In this document: positions 10,437-21,676 of the stretch, one piece after another
Numbering within the stretch: position 1 is the first letter of the stretch
Layout of the letters: each line of letters starts with the position of its first letter
Source of the DNA: Heterodera schachtii
Taxonomy: Eukaryota; Nematoda; Chromadorea; Rhabditida; Heteroderidae
Direction of reading: 5' to 3'
Assembly (NCBI GenBank): GCA_023374025.1
Contig: SIJG01000005.1
Span: 704,546-768,545 of the forward strand
DNA length: 64,000 nucleotides
Position numbers and translations under genes: made by a program
Notes under the pieces: model-generated
Seen by the model: only the letters and a program-made list of their open reading frames with translations
What the model was told of the DNA's origin: nothing
Databases searched by the model: none

Positions 10437-11867
10437 TATGCAATCTCGCCAATATAACCTGCGCAATTTAAAAATTTTAAATTGAAATGATTAATATAAA
10501 TTATTAGTATAAAAAATGGAAAACATCTGTGGTATCAGATGGACTAAAAATGACATAACAATAAAAAAAGCACCAATATATAATATTATATCAAATAAAA
10601 TTATAAATAACAAAAATTTTAATTCATTAGAACATTAAAATCACACCTAAAAATAAAAAGGAAAAAATAAATATTTAAATGAATTTCTAGAAAAATAATA
10701 ATAATAATTAATTTATAAATAAAATAAATAAATAAAATATTTTTTTGTAAAAATAAATTACTAGCAAGAATTTTCATTCTAAATACTTTCAAAAATGCAT
10801 AACAAAACTATAAATTCAAATATGGCACCGTTACATGCTTTAGAGATTTAAAATAAAAAAATCTGAATATTAATTTGCTGTAACATTGTAAATTAATAAA
10901 ATTTATTCTAAAAAATGAGATTAGTATAAGTATAAGTAAAAAAGCATCAAGAAATTAATCCTTCAGACTAAAAAAATATTTTATAATAGGAACAATTTAT
11001 ATTCAATATAAAATTTAAAAAAGAATGAAAAGATCAATTTTTTTGATCGTCCGATAAAAAACATCTATCTCATCTAAGTTTCAAATAAAAAATAAAATAA
11101 ATAATAAAATAAAAGTATTTTTATAGGAAAATAATAATATCAAAAGCAAAGCTTTAATATTTTAAAAAGCTATTATGCTAAATGAAAATATAAATTGAAA
11201 AACAATTATGAGTCGAACGAAACAAAGAAAATGTTCCATCAGGTTGCTAATGAATTTAAGAAGAGAGAAATTTATGCGAAAATAAAAATCCTAAAAATTA
11301 GTAAATATATTTAGCAAGATAAAGTCAAAATTTAATATAAGTTTTTCACAATAAAGAAAAAATAAAGAAATTATCTATGGAAGAGGAGGAAACTAAGGGA
11401 CATTGGTCTTCAAGTAATTGAACACTTAATTATATACGTAGAAGAAACAAATGACTTAAAAAATGAAATAAAGAGGAGAATAAAACAATTACATTCATAA
11501 TACTTTTTATGGCATGGAAATATTTTTCTAAACATAATATTTCTCGATTTGGAACAACTCAAATTGGACCCAAAAAACTAGAAAAAAAAACAAAAAAACA
11601 AATTTTTTAAATTATATTAGAGGCATTACTACTTAACGGGATAATAATTATCTTCCTATTGAAAAAATAACATTTATTTTATACTTGTCATTTAAAATTT
11701 CTTTTTTAAACAACTTGTTTATACTAAAAATTAAAATAATCAAAGAATAACAAATTTAAGTAATACTGTTTAACTATAAATAAACCCACAAAAAATAAAT
11801 AAATAATTTCAACAAGTTCAGCATATAGATGCAAGGATATGCAAACAAATATTTTGATTTCTTTAAA
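10437..11867. other. AT-rich desert
   Basis: A-rich plus strand without supported genes. A short patch at 11036-11075 (ATCGTCCGATAAAAAACATC) has no counterpart that I found. Confidence 0.45.
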
Positions 11868-12225
11868 AGCTATACCTTGATAATTTTTTTAAACAAAAAT
11901 AATGGAAAATATACTTTGAATCACATTGAAAATAAAATCAAATTATTAATTATCTAATAATATTAATAATTTTTATTTCTTTTAAAAAATTAAATTTATA
12001 CAGCAATTTCCTTCTGAACGCAACTATCAGAGAACATCTGGAGCTGTACCATTCGGATTTGGCTAGAAGAATCGAGAGAAATTTCAAACCAACTCATGGG
12101 TACAATAATAAACACATATTGAAATGTACAGAAAAATTAGAAAGATTCAAACTTGTGAATTTAGATATTAAAAATAAAAACGAATATAACATATTACATT
12201 AAAGTTTATTTTAACGAAAATTAAA
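11868..12225 (+). repeat. Family Z block, copy 1
   Basis: The block begins AAAGCTATACCTTGATAATTT, includes the exon-like island at 12004 and ends after AAAGTTTATTTTA. It matches 38154-38500 over its whole length, including the noncoding left part, and a fragment at 40500-40610. All copies point the same way. Confidence 0.65.
12004..12202 (+). CDS. Exon-like island of Family Z, protein unrecognised
   Basis: After an acceptor-like TTTATACAG, one plus frame is open for 66 codons, beginning NFLLNATIREHLELYHSDLA and continuing RRIERNF, to a TAA at 12200-12202. The homologous block at 38277 keeps the frame and much of the sequence (QFLWNVTIRKHLKLYDSNLA, then RRIDKN). Conserved positions are FL.N.TIR.HL.LY.S.LARRI. 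Both copies carry CATGG|GTACA, a possible donor, so the real exon may end near 12099 and the tail would be intron. No domain is recognised. The paralogue match makes this one of the better-supported islands, but expression is unknown. Confidence 0.4.
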
Positions 12226-12982
12226 AGAATAGAAGTGTTTATACCCAATGCGATACCATAATACCTTTACAAAAAAATTTTTAAAAATGAATTTATATTA
12301 ATTAAATCAAAGAATTGGTTATAAAATCTCTGCCGTTAATGCATCTGAGCATGAAGCACGAGTAAATCTATTCTAAAATCTAATCACAAAAATTTATATT
12401 TGATTTAACATATAAATAAAATATTTAAAAATAATTCTAAGTAAAAATTCATAAAATTAAAATTATCAACAAAAAGATAATGATCATATTCATACTAAAT
12501 GAAAAAAATACTTATAAATTAATAAATTTATTGAAACTAATAAAAAAAGAAAAATTTTGTTACGAAATGGGAAAAGGCAAATAAATAAAAAAATTTAAAA
12601 TAATCTGAAGAAAGTACAAGTTTACATTCCTCAGTGTGCAAGAATATGGAGAAAAAATTTTCCTTTGAAGCAACATAAATTTCTAAACTAAATTTGATAT
12701 AAATAACAAAATTAACTAAAATTTAAACATTATTTCTTAAGTGGATTTATTTTAAACCAAAATAACTAAATTATATGAAATAACAAATACCTAATGAAAA
12801 ATGTTTTTTACATCGTCAATTTGATTATAAAAGCTGCTCTTATTGCACATTTAATTTAAAACATACAACAAAATGAAGAAAAATCGATTTAAAGGTGAAT
12901 TTTGTTGTTAATGAATACGCAATATATAAATTTGCTTTAATTTATTTTTTCTATATTCTAAATTATTTTTAAAAATGCAACT
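12226..12982. repeat. Desert with a Family P block
   Basis: About 12400-12660 carries anchors (AAAATATTTAAAAATAATTC, AAAAAGATAATGA, CCTCAGTGTGCAAGAATA) that recur in the same order near 38880-39010, 41190-41270 and 56660-56950. No gene is supported. Confidence 0.4.
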
Positions 12983-13300
12983 TTAAGTATAACATAAATG
13001 AAGAGTGTTTTTGGGCAGCAGCGAGTTGGTATTTATATTTTTTGCTATCGTGTTATGAGGATTGGTCATTTTTAGGATTTTCCGAAAAATATACATTTTT
13101 TTTTGTAAAACAAAAGTTTTAGGATTTTTAAAACCCAGAAAAGGTCCTGAGGGCAGCTGAGCGGCCCGCCAATAACGAGCATGTGCTAAATTTGGAAAAA
13201 ATCTTCGAACAAATTTTTTTTTAATTCCTAAAAAAATTATTTCATCATATTCTAATAAGAAAGTTTTTTTTTCAAAAATTAAACTAAATATGTAGGACAA
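12983..13300 (-). CDS. Doubtful 105-residue frame around a G+C-rich patch
   Basis: The open frame includes RRFFPNLAHARYWRAAQLPS from a G+C-rich core (13130-13200) set in T-rich DNA on the minus strand. The rest is low-complexity FKL-rich sequence. I do not recognise it. The patch could be a transposon remnant. The frame length is within chance for this composition. Confidence 0.15.
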   Translation of the reverse strand: MSYIFSLIFEKKTFLLEYDEIIFLGIKKKFVRRFFPNLAHARYWRAAQLPSGPFLGFKNPKTFVLQKKMYIFRKILKMTNPHNTIAKNINTNSLLPKNTLHLCYT

Positions 13301-14221
13301 TTTATCAATAATAATAAAAAATGATAAATTAAAAAACTAAATAAATTAAAATCATGCAAAGATAAATAATTTATATGTATGTTCAATTTATATATCCCTA
13401 GTGACAACAGCATTACAAGTTCACATATAACTGTTTTTTCCAAATCGTCGAATTTAGTTGAGTTACCTTATATGCATATTCATTAGTTTATAAAATAAAG
13501 GTAGCCAACTTTCAAAATTATAATCATAATTTTATTAATAAATGACAAAATACACTAAAAATTACAGCTTTAAATAAATAAACATAAAAATTGATCAAAT
13601 TATATATGATTATAAAATAAAATATTGTAAAACTTCGATTAGAAATTATCAAAAAATAAAAATACATAAAATTATTCAAAAATATAAAAGAACTAATTAT
13701 AATTTATTAAACTGAATTTATTTTTTTTAAATAACAAATTTTAATTAAAGACTTAAATTGTACAAAATATCGAAGTAATAATTAACCATAATAATAGTAT
13801 ATGTGTGAATAAATTATAGGTTTTTAATTATATTAATCATAACATATCGACATAATTTAAACTTTATATTTCATCTTTCTCTAAATACAAGACAATACAA
13901 AAAAATAAAAACAAAAGAAATTTAATAATAAATATATATTTAAATAAAAAAATTTATTTCGAAATTTGCATCCTTTAAAAGAATTTATGAAAATGAAACT
14001 ATACAAATACATTTATTCCTTTAAAGCATATATTGTCAAAATAACTTATTTTTAAATTTAAATTGCTTTTTCTGTAAGGAAAGTAATAATATTTTTCTTT
14101 ATAAAAGTAAACTAATATGATAGAAAATATAAAAAATAAATTCCCGAAATACGGATATTTAATTACATAAAATGATACAAAAACTTACTCATCGAGGAAG
14201 AAGTGAGAGCGCGACTCAATG
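13301..14221. other. AT-rich desert with a short dispersed repeat
   Basis: The segment CGTCGAATTTAGTTGAGTTACC (about 13447-13470) recurs with changes near 16322 and 16413 (CGTCAAATTTGATTAAGTTA; GGTCGAATTTGGTTAAGTTT). No genes are supported. Confidence 0.45.
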
Positions 14222-15071
14222 CGTTTCGAACCGTGGTGCGACTTTTGGGGATTTGCAACTTGGGGACCCGACATTTGGGGACCCGACTTTTAGGGACCCG
14301 ACATTTGGGGATCGAACGTCATTTGGGGATCCGACATTTGGGGAACCCGACATTTGGGGACCCGACATTTGGGGATTTTAAAAAAACAAAAAAATATATT
14401 AAAATAATTTAATTTATGTCCAAAATTAGACACAGCTAATTCCATTGCATTGCAAGAAAAACAAAATAATATTTTTTTAACTAACTCTGTTTCCGGACTC
14501 ACCGCAAGAAAGTAGCATAATTTTGAGCCCATACTAACCACAACACAATAGACAAATCACAATACATTTTTTATGTCCCTTTCCAATTTTTTTTTAAAAG
14601 GCCTTTCCCAAGGGCCAATGGGAACACAAATTCGTTAAGGGCATTCAAAAAGTTCCAGACGGCTTTTCTGTCTATTGCGTACAGAAAAAAATGCCGACTT
14701 TTCTGTTTCTTATCTTTCGAGTGACTTTGTGCGGTGCTTTAAATTAATTTTGTAACAAATTAAATTTTAATGACTCACTTGCAAAGTAAATCTCAGTCCG
14801 GAAACAGAGTTATTTAAAAAAAATATTATTTGTTTTTCTTGCAATGCAATGGAATTAGCTGTGTCTAATTTAGGACATAAATTAAATTATTTTAATATAT
14901 TTTTTTGTTTTTTTAAAATCCCCAAATGTCGGGTCCCCAAATGTCGGGTTCCCCAAATGTCGGATCCCCAAATGACGTTCGATCCCCAAATGTCGGGTCC
15001 CTAAAAGTCGGGTCCCCAAATGTCGGGTCCCCAAGTTGCAAATCCCCAAAAGTCGGGTAGCCGTTTCGAAC
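14222..15071. mobile_element. Foldback element with 261-base near-identical inverted repeats
   Basis: Inverted repeats at 14239-14499 and 14795-15055 differ at only a few positions, so insertion or conversion is recent. Their outer halves are arrays of ACCCGACATTTGGGG-type units; their inner halves are unique sequence ending CTCTGTTTCCGGACT. A 10-base direct repeat CGTTTCGAAC lies just outside each end (14222-14231 and 15062-15071), a length expected of Mutator-like transposition, but that word is close to palindromic so its status is uncertain. The 295-base centre codes for nothing recognisable. The Gly/Phe/Asp-repeat frames in both arms are translations of the minisatellite. Confidence 0.8.
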
Positions 15072-15358
15072 ACGCGAATTCAGCTAGAAAAAATTTGACT
15101 ATTTAATGATTTTCACTCGATTTTCTTGTTTAGATAATATTTTTCAATATAAATCACTTAAATTGGAAATATTAAAATCTTTTTTCAAAAAAATGAATAA
15201 AGACAAATACAAAAAATTAAAAAACATATTTAAAGTGATTACCAAATTTAAGAAAATTCCTATTTTTTGAAGAACCAAAGAATTCTTTTTGTTTAAACAT
15301 ATAAAAATATAATTTAAACATTTTTCACTAAATTTCACTTATTATTAAAAAATATTAA
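15072..15358. other. AT-rich flank
   Basis: AT-rich sequence next to the foldback element. The minus frame at 15144-15338 is low-complexity. No feature is supported. Confidence 0.4.
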
Positions 15359-15439
15359 AGTTATGGATCACAAACCATCGTAACAATTGATGACGATGAA
15401 GGCTCTAAGCTACCTGAGAACTTTAAAAAAAAATTTTAA
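15359..15439 (+). CDS. Exon-like island, unrecognised
   Basis: The frame SYGSQTIVTIDDDEGSKLPE… is open from a stop at 15356 to a TAA at 15437. It is clearly richer in G+C and purine-first codons than the flanks. There is no ATG, and a weak acceptor (TTAAAG|T) precedes it. It could be a fragment of a spliced gene. There is no homologue elsewhere in the window. Confidence 0.2.
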   Translation, partial: SYGSQTIVTIDDDEGSKLPENFKKKF

Positions 15440-18400
15440 CCCAATAATATATGTTTGAAAAAGAAATTTAAAAAATTATAAAAAAATTGAAAAAATTTAA
15501 TAAAATTTCCTTCAAGTAAAATGTAATTAATATATGTATATAATAAATTGGAAAATGTTCGTAATAAATATCTAACATATAAGACACGATTTTTTAATAT
15601 AATTTTTTTTGAAGAAGCACATGTAAAATCACACAAAATTAAATATTTTATAAATTGCAAAGATCCCACAGACATAATATTCAAGTAACACAGAAAATGA
15701 CTGTAATATGAAAAAATAGATTGAATGATTCATAATCTTGAACATTACTTACATAAAAACGTCAAGATTAACAAAAAAAATATATTTTTTCTTTAAAGAT
15801 GTAGAGAAAAATATTTACTTTATATATAATGAAAACAATTAAGTGCTTGGAAATTAAATGTACAAGCTGAGTGGATTTAAATAAAAAATTACTTAGAAAA
15901 TATTAAATAGCCGAATATCAAAAAAGATTAATTGGAGGACAATCTATGCATAATTAAATATAGAAATTATTATAAAATTCCTTTAAAATTGCACAGCAAT
16001 TTATAACATAAGTTTCCCATATAAAAAATATTATTTTAACGCTTGTTCATAACATCCAGATTTAAATTCTAGGATATGAAGATTAAAATAAAAATGAAAA
16101 CAAACAATTTGAAAGATTTTTGTACAGAAAAATACTATTAAATACAGCAATATTTTTTAACAAACAAAAAATATTTAAAAAATTAAATATTGCGAATTTA
16201 TGAGTAATAAAGAAAAAAAAATTAAAATTTTAAAAATTAAAATAAAATCTCGAAAAATAAATAATTTAACTCAATGGCAATGGTATTAGATCATCGTATT
16301 CGCTTGATTTCTTTTTTCTAAGCGTCAAATTTGATTAAGTTACGTTATGATGAACAATCATGAAATTTGTTCAAATATTAAATGTCAAGTTCACAAAATA
16401 TCCGTTTTTCTTAACGGTCGAATTTGGTTAAGTTTCCTTATGACGCACATACAATTATGAATTTAAAAACAAATTTAGCTTGATTTGCAAATCAAAAAAA
16501 GACCGAGCCTATTGTCGGACATTCAAAATCTTCAACAGCTCTTTAATGGAAAATATTAGAAAAATAATCAAAAATATTAATTTAATTACAGACCTGAATT
16601 GCAGAATGCATATTATAATAAATCGTCTTCTTTTTTCTTTTTGGTCGCCTCACGACTATTTTTAATTACAATAAAACTAAAAAACCAAAAAATTTATTAA
16701 CATTATAGGAAAATAATTAACGCAGGGACGACATTAAAAATTTCACACAATTAAAGTTTTACTCAAATGAAAAAACTTATTATTTAAAATCAATAAAATA
16801 CATTAAAAGCAAATATTAAATATAAAATTATTTTTTTGGTTTTGATCTTGAAAGTTAGAAGAAAACCAAGAAAAGAAAGATGAAAAGACTTAGAGAAATT
16901 TTTTTTATTAGCTATTCCAACTTGTTTGTTATCTTAAATTAATGTATATTCTATTTAATTATTTTTAATTTTAAAACATGATTTTAAATTAATATTTTCG
17001 AAAACATCAAAAATTTGCACTAAAAATTAACTGAAACAAAGAGAGAATACAAAAAATAAGGCAATTTTCGGCATTATAATTTTATCCGATTTCATTGTAA
17101 TTTTCCTTTTTTAAATATAAAAATTAAAATCAATCAGAATTTGATAAATAAAAATTAAAAAATATCCTTTTTTAATTTAAATTTAACTATATAGTTTTTT
17201 TAATAAAAAATTGTACAAAAATTGTAATGGAACCTGCCAACTATGTAATAAGATTATCTCGAGCAAGAATGGGAACCAATAAAGCCTTAAATTTATTGCA
17301 TCACAACAAGTAAAGCCTTACAAATGAAGAAAGAAAAAGCTATTGATTAATTTTCAAATTAGAAAATATTTAAAAAGCGGATTTTAATTTTTTTCCATTA
17401 AAATACTATAATTAACCAGGCAACTTAATGGAGAAGAAAGTAAAAAACTTAATTTAAAATTTCCTAAATTGAATTAAGCAAATTCAGAGCCAAAAATTTC
17501 CACTATTATAAAGGCAATTACATGTTAATTAATTTTTATTCAACATGAGCGAGAATTGAATCAAAATATTTGAATGAGTGAGTATAAACAAAAGGTATTA
17601 TATTTAAATAATGAAAAATTACAAAAATAATTTCACAAAAATTATAACAATATAAAAATAATAAATAAATAAAAGCGCAAAATTATGATTCATAGCAATT
17701 GAATATCGTTGAGTTGAAAATAATATTTTTATATTTACCTTATAAAAAATGACCCTGGAAATAACACGATTACAGAAAATAAAAATGATTAAATTTTTTT
17801 ACCGGGGTTTGTTTTTTAGTAAATTGCTTAGGAAAATAAATGATGCGAAAAAAGCGGAAAGAATAACTTAACTGAATACTAAAGTTAATATAAATCTAAA
17901 TCATCGTCAAAATCATGGGACAGTTCGTCGGAAAATGCAAAAAGAAAAATCAACGGGCTCGTAGCAAGAAGATGAACACCGTAAAAAACTAATAGCAAAA
18001 TCGAGCTTTAAATATTATAATAATAATTGAAAGAAATAAATATAAATAATATATGCTGTTTTTTATCATAAGTATAAAAAATGAATAGGAAATAAAAAAT
18101 TTATCTCTGATTTTTTAAATAAAAACATTAATTACCACCTAACTTTCATATAATAACATCGATCTACAGCCTGAATCAGAAAAGAAATACTAGATTTCAA
18201 GGTATATTTAGCAAAATTAATATATTAGTTCAAATGTTACTTTAAAAAATATGAGTAAAAGTTTACAAAACACTCGGACTACCTACAAGAAGAGAGAAAA
18301 ATATGGATTGTGATAATGAGAAAATGACACCGTCACATTTGAAATGTAAATTAAATTAAAGCAATCAAAGCCGTAAGACTTACCAACATTTTTCACAATT

Positions 18401-18469
18401 TATATAATAAAATGTTAAATTATTTTACTAAACCAAAATACATTGGATGAATGAATGGATATTTTACCA
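15440..18469. other. AT-rich desert with minor islands
   Basis: Mostly A-rich noncoding DNA. It holds two adjacent copies of the CGTCAAATTTGATTAAGTTA repeat (about 16311-16370 and 16400-16460) and a basic 25-codon frame at 17915-17992 (MGQFVGKCKKKNQRARSKK). Its DNA (CGGGCTCGTAGCAAGAA) resembles the Family K block at 29000, 33810 and 52790 (CGAGCTCGAGGCAAGAA). The 61-residue frame at 16480 is not convincing. Confidence 0.4.
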
Positions 18470-18589
18470 ATGACCAATCAGTCCGTGCTTCCGTTGCCGA
18501 CGCCTCCTTTCGACTTTTCGACCGAAGAATGTGAAGATACAAGCGATAAACGAACAGAAGCAGCAAACTGGCGGAGGAGTTTGCCATAA
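18470..18589 (+). CDS. Coding-like island, strand unresolved
   Basis: A G+C-rich patch of 120 bases opens the 22-kb gene island. Plus strand: a complete 39-residue frame (MTNQSVLPLPTPPFDFSTEE…). Minus strand: an ATG frame MANSSASLLLLFVYRLYLHI… that reaches a donor-like TTG|GTAAAA, and a third frame ending VEKSKGGVGNGSTD. All three look plausible, so I do not choose between them. The real product is unknown. Confidence 0.3.
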   Translation: MTNQSVLPLPTPPFDFSTEECEDTSDKRTEAANWRRSLP

Positions 18590-19003
18590 AAAAGAGTAAT
18601 CAATTTAATAATATTTTGTGAGAAATAAAATGCAGCGAAAGAAAAAGTAAAATTGATTATGTCGAATTGAGGGAAAATTAACAAAAATAGAATTTTAAAA
18701 AATAAATAGTTTGGTTGTTTTTGTTCTTGCAAAAAGTTATTTTTATCATTTACTTTACAGTTGCATTTGCTGAGTTTATTAAATTAATTGAAATGCACAA
18801 GTAATTTGGCTAATTAAATACTTTAAACATTTATTTATCCATCGTCACTTTAATCAACCGTTCTTTCTTTTTTTCAACATTTTCACCAATTCATCCCGGA
18901 GGAAAGGGGCAAAAGTTTAATAATAATAAAAATACCCTTAAAATAAATTTTATTTAATTCTTTCGTGTTGTAATATTAATAAAATTGCATTCTGCTTACC
19001 TTT
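18590..19003. other. AT-rich spacer
   Basis: Intergenic or intronic sequence between two G+C-rich islands. It is T-rich and A-rich with no frame worth reporting. Confidence 0.5.
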
Positions 19004-19332
19004 TTATTGGCAAACCTTTTTTAACAATACTTTAGCCCCATCATCCACCGACCAACACCAAACCGGGATGTCGGAAAGCTCTGACTGTTCCAATACTGGT
19101 CCGTGTTGTGGCAATGCAATTCGATAGTCTCGGGCACTCTCTGGCCGGGCAGTGCCACCCTTTCCCTTCCCCTTCTCCCTCCCCCGCCTCAAACACATCC
19201 AATGCGGTGCCAAACGACGGTTTCAATTGTCTCCTGTTGAAAATCATCTTCATCACCACAAAATTTTTTGTTGTCATCACTTTGTCCAACATTTTTAAAT
19301 TCGAATTATTCAAATTCAAATATTTTAGCTAG
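19004..19332. CDS. Coding-like island, strand and frame unresolved
   Basis: The 19020-19250 part is about half G+C, in contrast to its flanks. Minus frames include RIALPQHGPVLEQSELSD… and, upstream in another phase, FNRRQLKPSFGTALDVFEAG followed by a GEGEGEG run. The plus strand offers MSESSDCSNTGPCCGNAIR after an acceptor-like ACTTTAG and a Ser/Pro-rich frame. The minus strand has a strong unused donor AAAAG|GTAAGCA near 18999. I suspect one or two exons of a gene broken by an indel, but cannot name it. Confidence 0.3.
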
Positions 19333-19807
19333 TTTTTTATTTGGGAGAACAATGTGTTAACAAATTTTTCCACAAAATTTTCCAACTCATCAATGCTGCA
19401 CAAAAAATGCCAGGACTAATTCGAATTCAAATAGTCCAATAAGCGATTTAAATGAAATGATTTTTCAGCAATTAAAAAACTGTGAAAAATGGAATATCGA
19501 AGAAAAAAACACAGAAACATTGGCGGGGGAGTGAAAGCGTTTGGCAATTGGCAAATGCCGAGGCTGGCCTTGTGTTAGAAATTATTAAATATGACTATTT
19601 GAATTTTGGTCAATTGTTAGTGGTTTATGCAGAAAACCAGAAAATATCCTAATGGCATAACACAATCCAAGTTGATCAGAAAAAGAACATTTTTATGAGC
19701 ACGTCAAAATTCATTTAAATTCCTTAATTCAAATCGGTGGATCACTTCTCAACAAATCATTCATTCACTTCTGCTGATCACTTGGGCCAGGAGTTGCGTT
19801 GAGAAGC
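19333..19807. other. Intergenic spacer of moderate G+C
   Basis: No convincing frame. GCATTCATTCACT-type words recur around 19751-19860, near the 3' side of the F-box-like pseudogene. Confidence 0.4.
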
Positions 19808-20344
19808 CTAAAAACAGAAACACAATAATCTCGAATTTTTGAATAAGCATTCATTCACTGAGCCGTCCCCGATTACACGCTTTTTATTAATTTGAATCTC
19901 AATTTGATTCCACCGATCATAAATTTGCAAATCACAATCAATTGCTTCCTTTTCCCATTTTGCCCATTTCTTTCGTCTCGCGCAATTGGACAACGGACCA
20001 ACAGAAAACGATCGCTATAGTTATCATCAGCAGTTCTTTTCAACAGCAATTGTTCCCGAGCCAATTCGTTGGTCAGATCGAAGGGTACAACAGAGTCGCA
20101 AAAGTCCAATGAAACCAAACGGAAACGATGAAATTGGAAGGAGGTGAAGCCGAGGCAAAAGCCTAAAACATGGAAAAATTGACTAAAATACCAATAAATG
20201 AATCGAATTAATCCGAAAATAATCAAAATTTGAATTAAAATGAAGAACTGAGTTTTGTTGACCCTTCCTTCTCTTTTCCATTTCTCCATTATCTCTCGCC
20301 TAGAAAGCAAAAGCCCATTTCGCCAAAATCTTCGGAATGCCATT
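19808..20344 (-). pseudogene. F-box-associated family protein, C-terminal part, broken
   Basis: Successive minus-strand pieces in different frames match the C-terminal region of a large family predicted in cyst nematodes as F-box proteins. First comes GIPKILAKW, an in-frame TAG, then GEMEKRRK. After a TTTTAG acceptor (near 20162) come AFASASPPSNFIVSVW, then VVPFDLTNELAREQLLLKR, FLLVRCPIARDE, and finally KKWAKWEKEAID and IGDG. Diagnostic family elements are NFI, VPF(D/E)LTNE, LLVRCPI.RDE.KWA.WEKEA and IGDG. At least two frameshifts (in the TTTTGC near 20103 and the GACGAAAGAAATGGG near 19970) plus the TAG break it. The F-box half is not found. Family members are thought to be adaptor-like proteins or effectors; that role is inference. 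Sequencing errors in homopolymers could explain part of the damage. Confidence 0.7.
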
Positions 20345-20760
20345 TTGCATATAAATTTTATAAACATTCAACAAAACTTCTTCGATTTTCCCACATTTCA
20401 TGCTTTTGCCAATCCTTCATTTGAATTCTTTGTCATCACTAAGGATGACAATTGTGTCAGTAAATGCTAAATGTAAAGAATCTTTCATAAATGAATGACT
20501 TTTCGGAAATTTTTGCAGTATTAAGCATTCAAAAAGGCGAATTTACCTGATGGGTGCCGTTCTAACAAAGGCTTTTTTTGGAAAAATGCCAGAAATAGAA
20601 ATAAAAATGGACCTAACACAAATATGAACATTAAAAAATGGATTTCTATACACTTGGCATCCCTTACGTTAGTGATGACAAGATTAAATAATTTGTTTTC
20701 AAAACGAATGTTTTCTTTCATTGGTTGTTATTTGTCGATGGGTCCCTCCTTTCTATCGAC
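20345..20760 (-). CDS. Possible upstream exon of the F-box-like pseudogene
   Basis: Minus strand 20521-20721 is open (MKENIRFENKLFNLVITN…). It contains two donor-like sites, ACTAAC|GTAAGG (near 20668) and CATCAG|GTAAAT (near 20547), and the patch …KKPLLERHPS just before the second is G+C-richer. Between 20345 and 20520 another minus frame reads MKCGKIEEVLLNVYK and runs into the GIPK segment. No conserved F-box motif is visible, so the link is uncertain. Confidence 0.2.
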
Positions 20761-21089
20761 TCATTCTTCGCATTTGTTAACTTAAGGCGATTTTCAGTTC
20801 CGTCAATTGAAGTACTATTTATTAGAGTTACCAAAGCTTCATCTTTAAATTTTCAAAAATAAATTAATGTAAAATCAAAAAGCATTGAAATTATATTAAT
20901 TTTTTATATTGAGTTGATAAAGACCGGGCCGAGTCGGGAATTCCTACGGCCTTCCCAAACCAAAATGTTGGCATTGAATAAATCTATAATTAACTTTTAA
21001 TGTCATTCATCGCGCCTTTCTAGGCACCGTTATTTCTTAATTGACTGACCAAGAAAAGGGGAAGGGTTTCCAATATTTTGGCTCTTTTC
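20761..21089. other. Intergenic stretch with a short GC-rich patch
   Basis: Mostly AT-rich. Bases 20923-20975 (GACCGGGCCGAGTCGGG and flank) are GC-rich and have a composition like that of the repeat islet at 61.2 kb (CCGGGTCCGG). This may be a scrap of the same repeat family. No frame is supported. Confidence 0.35.
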
Positions 21090-21254
21090 ATGACAAGCAG
21101 CCGGCTAAAATTTCATTATCATTTTATGGTCAAGGCAGCAGCGGTTGTTGCCGACGGATTTTTGGCTATTGGCGAAATGACTGGCGAAGCGTGCAAAAGA
21201 ATGCGCGAGCGAATGCGGCACTTTTGTCCACGGAAGAGTACACCAATCCTCTGA
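21090..21254 (+). CDS. Small coding-like frame, unrecognised
   Basis: A 54-codon plus frame, MTSSRLKFHYHFMVKAAAVV then ADGFLAIGEMTGEACKRMRE…, with strong purine-first codon bias in a G+C-rich block. A longer frame in another phase (21041-21373) covers the same bases but is poorer in that bias. After the stop, other frames stay open to a donor-like AAA|GTAATA at 21332, so the block may be an exon with a frameshift. Family unknown. Confidence 0.35.
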   Translation: MTSSRLKFHYHFMVKAAAVVADGFLAIGEMTGEACKRMRERMRHFCPRKSTPIL

Positions 21255-21676
21255 TCAATGATCACTCATGTATTTTTCCTTCGAAGCCGTGCCGATCTCA
21301 TCCCGTGCTTTCGCAGTTACTTGGAAAGCAAAGTAATAAATTTTTTGAATTTTCTTCCATTTTAATTCTCTGAGAAGGCCTGAAGGCATTTTCATGAAAT
21401 TATATTTTCACTCGTCATTTCTTAGGCAATTTCAAATTACGCTAATCATAATTTTCAAATAGGCAATTTTTTGCTTGTTGGAAGCCCACAACTTTTTACT
21501 TTTTCTAATTTATTCCAATTAATCCAAATTATTATTCATTATTTCATAAGGTTTTTTTCGTACGCATTTGTTAAGGGCGTCGAATGAGTGAAAAAGGGAA
21601 AAGCGGTAACACATTAATATATTTTATTTTAATTACAATTAAAAATCAACTAAAATTGGTTTTTCTACACGTTCAG

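Noticed and set aside
14172..15073. Identical Gly/Phe/Asp-repeat proteins in both arms at 14.2 and 15.0 kb
   Set aside because: They translate the ACCCGACATTTGGGG minisatellite of the inverted repeats and run into AT-rich sequence; not genes.
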